Both the position numbers and the translations under genes were made by a program. The notes beneath the pieces are model-generated. The model had not been told where the DNA came from. It searched no databases and worked only from the letters and a program-made list of their open reading frames with translations. 64,000 bases of DNA from Paenibacillus zeisoli (GTDB lineage Bacteria; Bacillota; Bacilli; Paenibacillales; Paenibacillaceae). Below, one piece after another: positions 27,163 to 35,534 of the stretch (the stretch's first letter is position 1; every line of letters begins with the position of its first letter). Location: contig NZ_RZNX01000006.1 in NCBI RefSeq assembly GCF_003994465.1, positions 124,001 to 188,000 on the forward strand, read 5' to 3'.

Positions 27163-27954
27163 TTAATGAATTTCCGATAAGAACTGTTCGACCGTCTTGT
27201 TAAATTCATGAGGTGTATCCGCATTGGCACAATGCCCGGCTCTTTGAAGAAGCACGAGCTGGGAATGTACTTCTAATTGATGCAGCTCATCGGCAGCTGC
27301 CCGGATGAGGGGGAGATCATGTTCGCCTACGATAAGGAGAAGAGGATAGGGCATGGGGTTATCTTTTCGTCTAAAAAAAGTGTTCATCCCTGCCATGGAC
27401 CGAAAGGAGCGTCTGTTAAAATGCTTACTCCCTTGGGCGAACAAGGCGCGGCATTCATCCGAATAGCAGGAGACGGAAGACACATAATCCCTGAACTTCC
27501 TCATGGGCTGCAGCATATACAGTAACCACTTTAGGCCCTCTTTTCGTTGGCCCTTTAATATAATCTCGTTCGCTTTATGTATGGAGTAACCGCCTACTAT
27601 GATTACCGACTTTACCTGGTCAGGGTAACGATCCGCAAAGGCCTGGGCGACAAGAGATCCCATGGAGACACCCAGCAGATGGCAGGCGCTGATGTTATTA
27701 GCAGTTAAGATTTGGTGCAGCAGATTTGGTACATCTTGCATAGTGACCTTGGAACTGAGGAGCGAACTGTTCCCGTGACCGGGCAAATCCAGGAGAATCA
27801 GCTGATAGTTCATCCTGAAATGGGAGATCTGCTGCTCGAACATGGTATGGTCAGCAAAGGCCGGATGCAGCATCACAATCGTTTCTTTTCCCTCATTGGC
27901 AATCCATATATAGGAATAGTCAGTATTCTTAAAATTCAGCTTACGCATACTCAT
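27163..27954 (-). CDS. Alpha/beta hydrolase
   Basis: A 263-residue alpha/beta hydrolase. The oxyanion region is MLHPAFADHTMF, LLDLPGHGNS is the next conserved loop, and the nucleophile elbow is GVSMGS. Asp in VGEHDLPL and His in AGHCANAD complete the triad. The start ATG 27954 follows GGAGAG and overlaps the end of the PadR gene by 14 bases, so the two are translationally coupled. Substrate unknown; the family includes esterases and lactonases. Confidence 0.88.
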   Translation of the reverse strand: MSMRKLNFKNTDYSYIWIANEGKETIVMLHPAFADHTMFEQQISHFRMNYQLILLDLPGHGNSSLLSSKVTMQDVPNLLHQILTANNISACHLLGVSMGSLVAQAFADRYPDQVKSVIIVGGYSIHKANEIILKGQRKEGLKWLLYMLQPMRKFRDYVSSVSCYSDECRALFAQGSKHFNRRSFRSMAGMNTFFRRKDNPMPYPLLLIVGEHDLPLIRAAADELHQLEVHSQLVLLQRAGHCANADTPHEFNKTVEQFLSEIH

Positions 27955-28501
27955 CTTTCTCTCCATTCAGCTGTGCCTCCAATTCCTTCGAGAGTTTCGT
28001 GAACCATTCCAACATGCTCTGGTGATAATAGAGCCCAAGCTCCAATGTTTTGAGTTGATAGGCTGCTATGTCTTTAAGATGGTCAGGTATTTCCTTATGA
28101 TTAGCCTCCAGAAAGGCAGCTTCGAACTCATGAACAGAGGCTTCGAGCTGGACAACCACTATATTTAGAATAGTCAGACGATCTGTCATAGTCATTAACC
28201 CCAAGAAAAACAACCGGGTAGTCACATCCTGCTCCAAACGGCTGGGTGCGACCTGGGATAACATCCAATCCTTAAAATACTGTGTTCCTGATTGGTTGAT
28301 GGAATAGATCTTCTTCCTTCGCCCATTCTCAGTTACTTCATGACATACAATGTGGTCCAGGCTCTCCAGCTTCTTCAGAGCGGCTTGTATACTACCAAGA
28401 CTTGCACTGAAAAATGGAGATACTTTCTGCTGCAGCGCGTTCCGTATATCATACTGGGATAGACTACGAATCATTAGAAGCCCTAATATAACAAACCCCA
28501 T
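27941..28501 (-). CDS. PadR-family transcriptional regulator
   Basis: A 186-residue PadR protein. The winged helix is residues 1-85 (GFVILGLLMIRSLSQYDIRN, SASLGSIQAALKKLE, wing EVTENGRRKKIYSI), followed by a VirR-like C-terminal helical domain. ATG 28501 is preferred because AGGGAA lies at proper spacing. It is first in a two-gene unit with a hydrolase. A small palindrome ATACCT-ATT-AGGTAT (28541-28555) lies just upstream of its -10 TATAAT (28533-28538, minus strand) and may be its operator. Confidence 0.9.
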   Translation of the reverse strand: MGFVILGLLMIRSLSQYDIRNALQQKVSPFFSASLGSIQAALKKLESLDHIVCHEVTENGRRKKIYSINQSGTQYFKDWMLSQVAPSRLEQDVTTRLFFLGLMTMTDRLTILNIVVVQLEASVHEFEAAFLEANHKEIPDHLKDIAAYQLKTLELGLYYHQSMLEWFTKLSKELEAQLNGEKDEYA

Positions 28502-28540
28502 TACATTCACTTCCCTAAAATGTGGTAATCAGATTATAAC

Positions 28541-28555
28541 ATACCTATTAGGTAT
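28541..28555 (-). promoter_or_regulatory. Probable PadR operator
   Basis: ATACCT-ATT-AGGTAT is a perfect 6-base inverted repeat just upstream of the -10 TATAAT (28533-28538) of the PadR gene. Autorepression is inferred. Confidence 0.5.
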
Positions 28556-28602
28556 ATGTAAGATGTAGTTTTAATAATAAATCTGTGGCTTTACATTTGT
28601 TT

Positions 28603-28743
28603 TTAGGCATTCACATATGTAATTAGATTCTCTACGGTGGTAGGAATATTCATCGAACAACCATCTGCTACGAGAATCAAATAACCATCTTTCATACGAG
28701 TGAAGTGAGTTTCTTTCAATGATTTACAGGAAATAATTCTCAC
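28603..28743 (-). CDS. Possible small ORF or gene remnant, unrecognised
   Basis: Reading from GTG 28743 gives 46 residues ending in GCSMNIPTTVENLITYVNA, and an internal ATG at 28695 would give 30 residues (MKDGYLILVA...). The composition looks protein-like, with no rare-codon run, but no clear ribosome site precedes either start. A terminator hairpin lies immediately upstream. It may be the 3' end of a lost gene or a real small protein. I do not recognise it. It fills most of the otherwise empty 28502-28750 gap. Confidence 0.3.
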   Translation of the reverse strand: MRIISCKSLKETHFTRMKDGYLILVADGCSMNIPTTVENLITYVNA

Positions 28744-28753
28744 TACATTATGA

Positions 28754-28790
28754 AAAAAGAGGCAAAGAGTGTGAGCTCTTTGCCTCTTTT
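28754..28790. terminator. Bidirectional terminator after the PaaX-family gene
   Basis: AAAAGAGGCAAAGAG pairs perfectly with CTCTTTGCCTCTTTT around TGTGAG. A-runs and T-runs on both sides allow termination in both directions. Confidence 0.85.
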
Positions 28791-28827
28791 AATGTTTGCA
28801 GGACGCCCCATACTCTGACGGTGACGT

Positions 28828-29628
28828 CTACGTAGTGGGAACAATCAGGGACAGTAGTTCCGTATCCGCCTGCAGCAGAGGAAGCAGTTGTTGCAAGTAC
28901 TGATTGTAGGCGTTCCATGCTTGTTTCATGGGCCATTGATCGGGCAGCAGCTCGCGGGCAAGGAAAGGATCTTCCAGCAAAACTTCACCGAAATTTTCCC
29001 CAAGCTCCAAAATCTCGAGCAGCACTTGCCATGCCGTGATCTCCTCACCTCGTTCTAAGGAAAAGGTTAATTGCTTCTGCTTCTCCCCAGACCAGCGCAT
29101 AAATGTTTCGTACTTCTTCTGAAGTTCCTGGATCGGCCATATTTGCTTGGCCTTCACAGCAGTAATGTCACCGACATCCATCTGTCCGTGCAACATACAA
29201 ATCATGTCTTCCAAACCATGCTTTCGGGCAAAGGCAAGAATCGCGTCTTTTCGATTAAAAGGACAAATATAAACGCCATCATATAACGCACCGTATCCGA
29301 CCTGGGTAAGCTCCCGCCGGAAGGAATTGCGAAGAGAGCGCAGCCGCTCCGGGAAGCTGAACATGATTATATACCAGAGACCGTCCCACGGCTGCTCCAC
29401 TTCATTCATTTTGATCTGCAGGCTGCGAATGACCGACAAGCCTGATTCGGTGACGGAATAAGAGCGGTTTTCCACCGCAATGTATCCCTTCTGCTTTAGG
29501 GAGGCGAGGGTGTTCCGGATAATTTGGGAGTTCTTGCCGCGATGCTGGTAAATGTCAATAATCTCGGATGTTGTCATATAGTGTCGATGTCGAATCATGT
29601 AGAGAATTTGTTTTTCCAGAGATAACAT
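28828..29628 (-). CDS. PaaX-family transcriptional regulator
   Basis: A 266-residue protein of the PaaX type. The N-terminal winged helix is residues 1-70 (TTSEIIDIYQHRGKNSQIIR, NTLASLKQKGYIAVENRSY). The central domain WDGLWYIIMFSFPERLRSLR is the diagnostic PaaX core, and the C-terminal helical domain follows. PaaX represses phenylacetate catabolism and binds phenylacetyl-CoA, but no paa genes are here. It is divergent from the eight-gene glycoside-type cluster with a 205-base gap and is probably its regulator. An aromatic or CoA ligand is plausible because that cluster contains a chorismate lyase. Confidence 0.88.
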   Translation of the reverse strand: MLSLEKQILYMIRHRHYMTTSEIIDIYQHRGKNSQIIRNTLASLKQKGYIAVENRSYSVTESGLSVIRSLQIKMNEVEQPWDGLWYIIMFSFPERLRSLRNSFRRELTQVGYGALYDGVYICPFNRKDAILAFARKHGLEDMICMLHGQMDVGDITAVKAKQIWPIQELQKKYETFMRWSGEKQKQLTFSLERGEEITAWQVLLEILELGENFGEVLLEDPFLARELLPDQWPMKQAWNAYNQYLQQLLPLLQADTELLSLIVPTT

Positions 29629-29682
29629 ATGGGTACCTCAGCTTTGGCTAGATAGTAATTTTATTATACGCGAATTGACGAT

Positions 29683-29700
29683 TTGGCGATACATTGGCGA
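29683..29700. promoter_or_regulatory. TTGGCGA direct repeats, possible PaaX-family binding site
   Basis: TTGGCGA occurs at 29683-29689 and 29694-29700, one 11-bp helical step apart, between the divergent paaX-like gene and the operon. The role is inferred from position. Confidence 0.4.
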
Positions 29701-29746
29701 GGGAAGAAATCCGATCTATAATAAAAATGTATATATAACATTTATA

Positions 29747-29775
29747 TTGACTATCGCATTTGCAGTTGTTACAAT
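29747..29775 (+). promoter_or_regulatory. Promoter of the eight-gene biosynthetic operon
   Basis: TTGACT (29747-29752) and TACAAT (29770-29775) are separated by 17 bases, giving a near-consensus SigmaA promoter about 60 bases before the first gene. Confidence 0.7.
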
Positions 29776-29833
29776 TCAGGTAAATACAGAATTAGGAATA
29801 TATATAAAATAGTGGAGCGGAGGGAGCGGAGGA

Positions 29834-30745
29834 TTGAAGACTTACGCATGCACATGGGTAGAGCCGACTGTTATTCTTGCTTCATCTTCGGTCAGCGACC
29901 GCTCAAGCTGGATTCGCAGAGGGACAAGCATCATGCATTCGAACATTAGCGATGGCGTCTTTATCGGTTTTCGCTGCAGTCTCCAGCATGTTCAGTTGGG
30001 GGAAGCCTCCATGATGGGAGCCAAGTGCCGGCTTCTGGGAACTCAGGATGCTCCGATCAGCGTCGGACGCTACAGCTGGATTGGAGCGGGGGTGACGGTT
30101 GAGCCAGGCGTACGCATTGGCGAAGGTGCCGTTATCGGAGCGGGTAGCTATGTCACGTCCGATGTGCCGGACTATATGGTTGCTGCCGGACGGCCAGCCG
30201 TTTTACGCAAAATGCGCCAGGTTACGAATGACGGCATTCCCGAATTCGGCGAGTTTCTTTCATTCATCCGGCAGAGGAGCAGAGAGACACCACTGGCAGA
30301 CGACGAAGCGCAGATCGGCGATGACTGTTTTATTACCGCTACGATTCAGGCAGGCCGTCATTTGCGTGTAGGCAGCCGCAGCGTGCTGATCGGCGGCGCG
30401 AATGAAGAGGGAGTAGGAGGCATTCACGCTGGCGACGATGTCGTGCTTGGCACGGGCGTCATTCTCGAAGCACTTGGCGGCATCCGGTTAGGCGATCAGG
30501 TAGAGATTGATGATGAGGTGCTCATGGTAACGACAACCCATGAATACGAATTTCTCAGTTTGCCGCAGCTCAGACAACCGATTGTGGTCGAGTCCAAAGC
30601 GCGCATAGGCCGCGACAGTATCATTATCGGCGGCGTTACGATAGGAGAAGGAGCGGTTATCCTTCCGGGCTCACTAGTCCTTAAACACGTTCTTCCCTAT
30701 GATACCGTATCAGGCGTTCCTGCCCAATCGATCATTCAAGAATGA
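29834..30745 (+). CDS. Double left-handed beta-helix acyltransferase
   Basis: A 303-residue protein with two hexapeptide-repeat domains. The first, about residues 15-125, has repeats such as ISVGRYSWIGAGVTVEPGVR and ends with the typical YMVAAGRPAVLRKM. The second, about 150-300, includes VESKARIGRDSIIIGGVTIG and ends TVSGVPAQSIIQE. Each half looks like a complete acetyltransferase module, so this is a tandem fusion. The likely role is O- or N-acylation of a sugar or of the final product. The start is TTG 29834 after GGGAGCGGAGG. It is the first gene of the operon. Confidence 0.85.
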   Translation: MKTYACTWVEPTVILASSSVSDRSSWIRRGTSIMHSNISDGVFIGFRCSLQHVQLGEASMMGAKCRLLGTQDAPISVGRYSWIGAGVTVEPGVRIGEGAVIGAGSYVTSDVPDYMVAAGRPAVLRKMRQVTNDGIPEFGEFLSFIRQRSRETPLADDEAQIGDDCFITATIQAGRHLRVGSRSVLIGGANEEGVGGIHAGDDVVLGTGVILEALGGIRLGDQVEIDDEVLMVTTTHEYEFLSLPQLRQPIVVESKARIGRDSIIIGGVTIGEGAVILPGSLVLKHVLPYDTVSGVPAQSIIQE

Positions 30746-30778
30746 TCACAGCACCAGCCCAAAAAGGAGATGAAGTAT

Positions 30779-32038
30779 TTGCGTATATCTTTAATTCCTA
30801 TAGTTACAGGCTCGGGGCATAACATGAGAATATATTCGTTGGCCCGGGCATTGCTACATTCTGATCCATCTCTTACTATTGAGGTCTATTTGGGATCGCT
30901 GCAATCGATTTTTTCACCGTTGTTTGAGGAAATCGGCGTGGAGGTGATTGATTTATCCCCGAAAAAGGCCGTTGACCACTCCAAACATTCGCATTTATCC
31001 GACTTTTTAGATTGGAATACAATGTTAGAAAATTATTTATCCCCTATGTTCTACAATTCCCAACGCATTCTGCGTCTAACGAATCTGTTGCTTCAATCCA
31101 ATCCGGATGTCGTCGTTTCTGATTATGACTTCAGTGCTTTGGCCGCTGCACAAATAGCCGGCATTCCCAGCGTGCTGGTCACAGAAAGGTATAACTTCAC
31201 AATTACGGGCACATCTGACGAAGAACTAATTCGCGCCGGTTTTACCGTTCATGCGGAAGAGCTGGAGCAGGTTCGCACAGTGCTTAACCAGCTGTTTGTT
31301 TCCCTGACCGGTTCGGCGACGTATGTGCTGACAGATAAACCATTTGTGGAAGAGATAGATCGAGGCTCGGTCGCCGAAAAGCTGATTGAACAGGGAAAGA
31401 TGAAATTCGTCGGGCCCATGATTCGCCCGATCGACAAAGCGCTTGACCGCCGCCATGAAAGGGAACAATTCGGCATCGAAGAGGGCGAGTTCCTGATCGT
31501 GGCGACGATGGGCGGCACTGCTATGTTCAGGGAAAACATGCGGGCGATGCAAAAAACCTATCTGGATACGTACGCCAGCGTGAAAGAAGCCATTCCGCAT
31601 GCAAGAATGATTCTGATCGCCCGCGAACAGCTTGACGTTCCGGAAGGCGTCGTCTGCGTCACGTATGTGCCCAACTGGATCCCGCTGCTGAGATCGGCGG
31701 ACGTCGTGCTGGCCCATCCGGGCTGGATCACCGTAACGGAAATATCCGCCTTGCGCATTCCAACGGTGTTTCTGCTCAGTTCTCCCAAGGAATACCACGA
31801 GCTTGAGGCATTCCGCCGTCTAGAGCTGCTGGGCTATCTCGTACAGTTGGGGCTGGACAGCGAAGCTCTAACGAGCAAGATTCTGAAATTGCGTGATCCG
31901 CAGGAAGCAGCGAGGCTGCAAGCTGCGTATGCCAGCGTAGCCCCCGATGCCGAAGGCGCGCTTCGCGCTGCGGAGTGGATCAAGCGGGCGGGACAGTCCG
32001 GGGCTGCCGCCAGACAGGAAGCCATTTTGCAGCGATGA
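30779..32038 (+). CDS. Glycosyltransferase, GT28/MurG-like
   Basis: A GT-B-fold glycosyltransferase of about 419 residues. The N-terminal IPIVTGSGHNMRIYSLARAL is the acceptor-side glycine motif, and the C-terminal region VVLAHPGWITVTEISALRIP (about residue 315) is the nucleotide-sugar binding loop of GT28/GT1 enzymes. The AAGGAG site directly abuts ATG 30770, so TTG 30779, nine bases after it, is the more likely start. With rmlA and rmlB downstream, the donor is probably a dTDP-deoxyhexose and the acceptor a phenolic or related scaffold. Its stop overlaps the next gene (ATGA). Confidence 0.82.
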   Translation: MRISLIPIVTGSGHNMRIYSLARALLHSDPSLTIEVYLGSLQSIFSPLFEEIGVEVIDLSPKKAVDHSKHSHLSDFLDWNTMLENYLSPMFYNSQRILRLTNLLLQSNPDVVVSDYDFSALAAAQIAGIPSVLVTERYNFTITGTSDEELIRAGFTVHAEELEQVRTVLNQLFVSLTGSATYVLTDKPFVEEIDRGSVAEKLIEQGKMKFVGPMIRPIDKALDRRHEREQFGIEEGEFLIVATMGGTAMFRENMRAMQKTYLDTYASVKEAIPHARMILIAREQLDVPEGVVCVTYVPNWIPLLRSADVVLAHPGWITVTEISALRIPTVFLLSSPKEYHELEAFRRLELLGYLVQLGLDSEALTSKILKLRDPQEAARLQAAYASVAPDAEGALRAAEWIKRAGQSGAAARQEAILQR

Positions 32039-33252
32039 AGGCGGTATCCACGCTCCAGGAAGCACGCATGACCGCTATATTGTTTCTGCTGATCTTTACG
32101 GTCGGCTGCGACACGTTTCTCGTTTCGCCGCTTCTGCCTAAGCTGGCAGCAGCCTACCATATGGAAGAAGCGCAGGGAGGGCAGTTCGTGTTGGCTTATG
32201 CGGGCTGCTACGCCGTTTCCGCGATTATCCTGGGACCAATGTCCGATCGTATCGGACGCAGTCGCATTTTGCTGGGAGGCGCGAGTTTGTTCACGGTCTT
32301 TACAGTCCTGTGCGGGCTGTCGCAAAGCTACAGGATGATGCTGCTGTTTCGCGCTTTATCCGGCGTGGCGGCAGCCGCCATATCACCGCAGGTCTGGGCG
32401 CTTATCGGCGACCATTTTCCTTACGAAAGACGGGGGAGAGTGCTTGGGATCGTAACGTCGGCTCTTTCGCTTAGTCAAATCCTGGGCGTTCCGCTGGCTG
32501 CATGGAGCGCGTCCGTATGGGGATGGCGATCGGCTTTTTTCATGCTTGCTGGGCTTTCATTAATGGGAAGTCTGACGTTCATGAATGGGTTTGCGCGAAA
32601 CAGAACGTCGCCCCCGAAGGTACCGCAGGGATCTCTGCCAGCGGCCATCGCCCTGGGTTTGAGCCGCGCTATCCGTAATAAACAAGCGTTAACAGGGCTT
32701 GGGGTCATGTTTTTCATGAGTCTGGGAAGTCTGGGTATGTACACATTTATCGGAGTATTTCTATGGAAATACATGAATATGTCGCTTGTCGGTATGGGCT
32801 GGGCGATCGCGGCTATAGGAGGCGGCAATCTGGCGGGCAATTTGGCAGGCGGGTACGCTTCTGACCGGTGGGGAGAACGCTCCGTCGCTCTGTTCTTCAT
32901 GCTGCTGATGGCGGGAAGCTTGCTTTCGCTGCCCTACTTGTCGGCTCATTCGCTGCTCGTCATGCTCGCTATTGTCGTCTGGCAATTCAGCGGAGGCGCA
33001 TCGCTCGTGGCCTTCAATTCTCTGCTCAGCGAATTGGAACCGCAGGTTAGAGGGACCGTCATGTCACTGAATAATGCGGCGATGTACGCGGGTACAACGG
33101 TCGGGGTAGCCTTGAACGGCTGGATATTGGAACATTTTGACTTCATGGGAGTGGGATGGATCTGCGGGTCGGCCATCGCCGCAGCAGTTGTCGGCATGCT
33201 TCGGCTCAGCGCTCCTGCGCATAGGCGTCAAATCAAGATAGCCAACGAATAA
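32035..33252 (+). CDS. MFS exporter, first of two related copies in the cluster
   Basis: A 12-helix MFS protein of about 405 residues. The sequence GCDTFLVSPLLPKL in helix 1 and ISPQVWALIG in helix 4 are shared, with small changes, with the MFS protein at the end of the operon. Motif A is GPMSDRIGRSRI. ATG 32035 overlaps the glycosyltransferase stop (ATGA). ATG 32068 is an alternative start. It probably exports the product of the cluster or an intermediate. Confidence 0.88.
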   Translation: MKAVSTLQEARMTAILFLLIFTVGCDTFLVSPLLPKLAAAYHMEEAQGGQFVLAYAGCYAVSAIILGPMSDRIGRSRILLGGASLFTVFTVLCGLSQSYRMMLLFRALSGVAAAAISPQVWALIGDHFPYERRGRVLGIVTSALSLSQILGVPLAAWSASVWGWRSAFFMLAGLSLMGSLTFMNGFARNRTSPPKVPQGSLPAAIALGLSRAIRNKQALTGLGVMFFMSLGSLGMYTFIGVFLWKYMNMSLVGMGWAIAAIGGGNLAGNLAGGYASDRWGERSVALFFMLLMAGSLLSLPYLSAHSLLVMLAIVVWQFSGGASLVAFNSLLSELEPQVRGTVMSLNNAAMYAGTTVGVALNGWILEHFDFMGVGWICGSAIAAAVVGMLRLSAPAHRRQIKIANE

Positions 33253-33274
33253 GTTGAAAAGGATAGGTGTAGAG

Positions 33275-35503
33275 ATGACCATAACCAAACAGGTAGAAAG
33301 CCAACTGGATTACTTATGGAACGCGTTGGTCGATCAGGCGCATGGAGGCGTCGTAACGTCTCTGGATGCGAATGGCATTGATATTATTTGTGATGATAAG
33401 CAACTGGAGGATCAGGCTTTGTCAGTATGGGCGCTAAGCCGGTCGGCCGACCATGCAGACAAAGCAGCCGTACTCGCGCAAAGCCTTTTGCAGCTCAAAG
33501 ACCCGGAAAATGCAGGGTACATCGAACTTACTGACCGTTATTGGCGGCCGCATGCGCCTGGTTACGTCAAAACTGCGAGTCGGCAAGTGCTCGCCGCGCT
33601 TGCCTTGCTGGAAGCCGGTTCTGTGGCGAAGGACAGCAGCCTCGTACAAGAAGGGTTGCTTCTAGTCGATCATATTTCGGCAGCTCTCCACACGCACAAT
33701 TTCGCTTCCATCCTGAACCGCGATTGGAGTAGTCAGCTTGATGACCGCCGTGATCTGAAGACGGCGGCACTGAGCGTCCTTGCGCTTGATTTGGCTGAAC
33801 AATTGCAGCCTCATGCGGATTTCCGCGCCAAGCGCGACAGCGCGCTTGATCATCTGGTGCTGTTCATCGACAAGAAGGAGGGAGGCGCACACGACAAGCT
33901 GAGCGCCGAAGGAACGCCGATCTTGCTTGGCGGCAAGCGGCTAGAGTCGCAGGCGTTGGCGGCTTTGTCGCTGGCTCGTCTATCCAGGACGCTCAACCGA
34001 TCGGACCTGCTGGCGGAAGCGGAGCAGCTCATTGCGTTCATCGCCCGGCATCTGGTTCATCCGATGTATGGCGGTTATTGGGATCGTTCACGCACCGATG
34101 GGACGGTTGAGGTAGACGGTATCCAGGGCTATTTTGGCAGCGCGTCGCCATTTCCAGTGCTGAAAGTAAGCGACCATGCGATCCTACTGCTCGCCTTGCA
34201 CGAAATCGGCTGGCAACAGAAACCGGAGCTTCAGGAAGTTGCGAGAACCGCATTCAATGTTATTCATAACTATACGGATCACAGAGCTGGCGGCGTCTTT
34301 CATGGCCAAGGCAACTGGTTCTCGACTCCTGTCGATCCGACTGTGCCGCTCGGACGGCATTTCTGGGTGCCGCCGCATACGCCGGGCTCGTTCCACGCGG
34401 GCAATTTCGCATATGTTCCCCTCCAGCAGAAGCAGGCGTACACGCAGGCATGGGCAGGACTCGCGCTGACAGCGGCACGGGTTTCCGAGTTCAGGGAGGC
34501 GGCTGCGTACAACGAACCAGTGTCCGTCAAGGTGGACCTTCTGGAACACAAGCTGGACGAGGAACTGACAAGCAGCTTGCATGCGTTATCTGCGCCGTAT
34601 ATTGATATCCCGCAGTATGTAAAATGGCTGAAGCTGACGAGAAGCGGCGGCGGCTACGGTCTCACGCCTTACCGGTCGCCGCTTGGCTTTCGCTCCGACC
34701 GCTCCAGCCAAGTGTTCTCGACGCTACATGTGCTGGCCGACTTTCACGTGCTGAAGGAAGAAGTGCCCGAGCCCGCTTTGCTGGCGGCCAACATCCGCGT
34801 TTGCCAGAATCCGGACGGCGGCTTCGGCGAGCAGCCGGGTCATCCGAGCGAAGCGTTCACCACCTATTGCGGCGTGCTGTCTTTGCATATTCTGGGGGAA
34901 GCTCCGTCGCATCCTGCCGCTTGCATCACGTATTTGCAAAGCTGCCAAAATCCCGACGGCGGCTTCGGCAATGCCCCCGGCTACCGAAGCGACATATGGC
35001 ACACGAATCTCTCCGTGGCAGCGCTAAAAGCGCTGGATGCGGAGCCGCATGACAAAGAGGCGTGTGCCAGATTCATCGTGTCATGTGCCGACGAGCAAGG
35101 AGCTTACGGTATCCATCCGGGAGCTCCGTCAGAAACGTTTTCGGCTTATCGGGCGATCAGTTCCCTATATATCCTCGGATATGAGCCTCCGCATGTCGAA
35201 TTGACGGTGAACTGGCTGCAAAGCTGCCAAATGCCCGACGGTGGCTTTGTCTACCGGCCAGGCCGGGCGCGCAGTTTCGTGGGTAGTTATCATGCGATCG
35301 CTGCGCTCTATCTTCTGGGTGAGCATCCGGCCAATATCGAAGCCTGCAAGAAATGGATGAGCGCTCACCAGAATCCGGACGGCGGCTTCGGACGGCAACT
35401 AGGCGGCGTTTCGGATACGACGGACGAGGGATTTATTTGTCTGCACACAGCCTATATGTTAGAAAATTTACTTAGCCGCACGTGGGTTGCGATGGTTTCA
35501 TAA
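33275..35503 (+). CDS. Alpha/alpha-barrel protein fused to prenyltransferase-type repeats
   Basis: A 742-residue protein with two parts. Residues 1 to about 430 form helical hairpins resembling a six-hairpin barrel, such as acylglucosamine-2-epimerase-like or glycosidase-like folds (KTAALSVLALDL, LESQALAALSLARL). Residues about 450-742 have six repeats of about 47 residues, four with Q-N/M-PDGGFG, as in prenyltransferase beta and squalene-cyclase families. The Asp-x-Cys zinc motif of protein prenyltransferases and the DxDD motif of terpene cyclases are absent. ATG 33275, after AGGTG, is preferred to TTG 33254. The reaction is unknown; it could cyclise, epimerise or bind the product. Confidence 0.8.
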   Translation: MTITKQVESQLDYLWNALVDQAHGGVVTSLDANGIDIICDDKQLEDQALSVWALSRSADHADKAAVLAQSLLQLKDPENAGYIELTDRYWRPHAPGYVKTASRQVLAALALLEAGSVAKDSSLVQEGLLLVDHISAALHTHNFASILNRDWSSQLDDRRDLKTAALSVLALDLAEQLQPHADFRAKRDSALDHLVLFIDKKEGGAHDKLSAEGTPILLGGKRLESQALAALSLARLSRTLNRSDLLAEAEQLIAFIARHLVHPMYGGYWDRSRTDGTVEVDGIQGYFGSASPFPVLKVSDHAILLLALHEIGWQQKPELQEVARTAFNVIHNYTDHRAGGVFHGQGNWFSTPVDPTVPLGRHFWVPPHTPGSFHAGNFAYVPLQQKQAYTQAWAGLALTAARVSEFREAAAYNEPVSVKVDLLEHKLDEELTSSLHALSAPYIDIPQYVKWLKLTRSGGGYGLTPYRSPLGFRSDRSSQVFSTLHVLADFHVLKEEVPEPALLAANIRVCQNPDGGFGEQPGHPSEAFTTYCGVLSLHILGEAPSHPAACITYLQSCQNPDGGFGNAPGYRSDIWHTNLSVAALKALDAEPHDKEACARFIVSCADEQGAYGIHPGAPSETFSAYRAISSLYILGYEPPHVELTVNWLQSCQMPDGGFVYRPGRARSFVGSYHAIAALYLLGEHPANIEACKKWMSAHQNPDGGFGRQLGGVSDTTDEGFICLHTAYMLENLLSRTWVAMVS

Positions 35504-35534
35504 ATAAAGATAGATATAACGGAGGGATCGGAGA

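Noticed and set aside
31226..31798. 190-codon minus-strand frame in the glycosyltransferase gene
   Set aside because: It is a shadow frame with composition unlike a protein and no start signal.
33275..35503. Functional protein farnesyl/geranylgeranyl transferase
   Set aside because: The Asp-x-Cys zinc ligands are absent from all repeats and no alpha-subunit gene is nearby.
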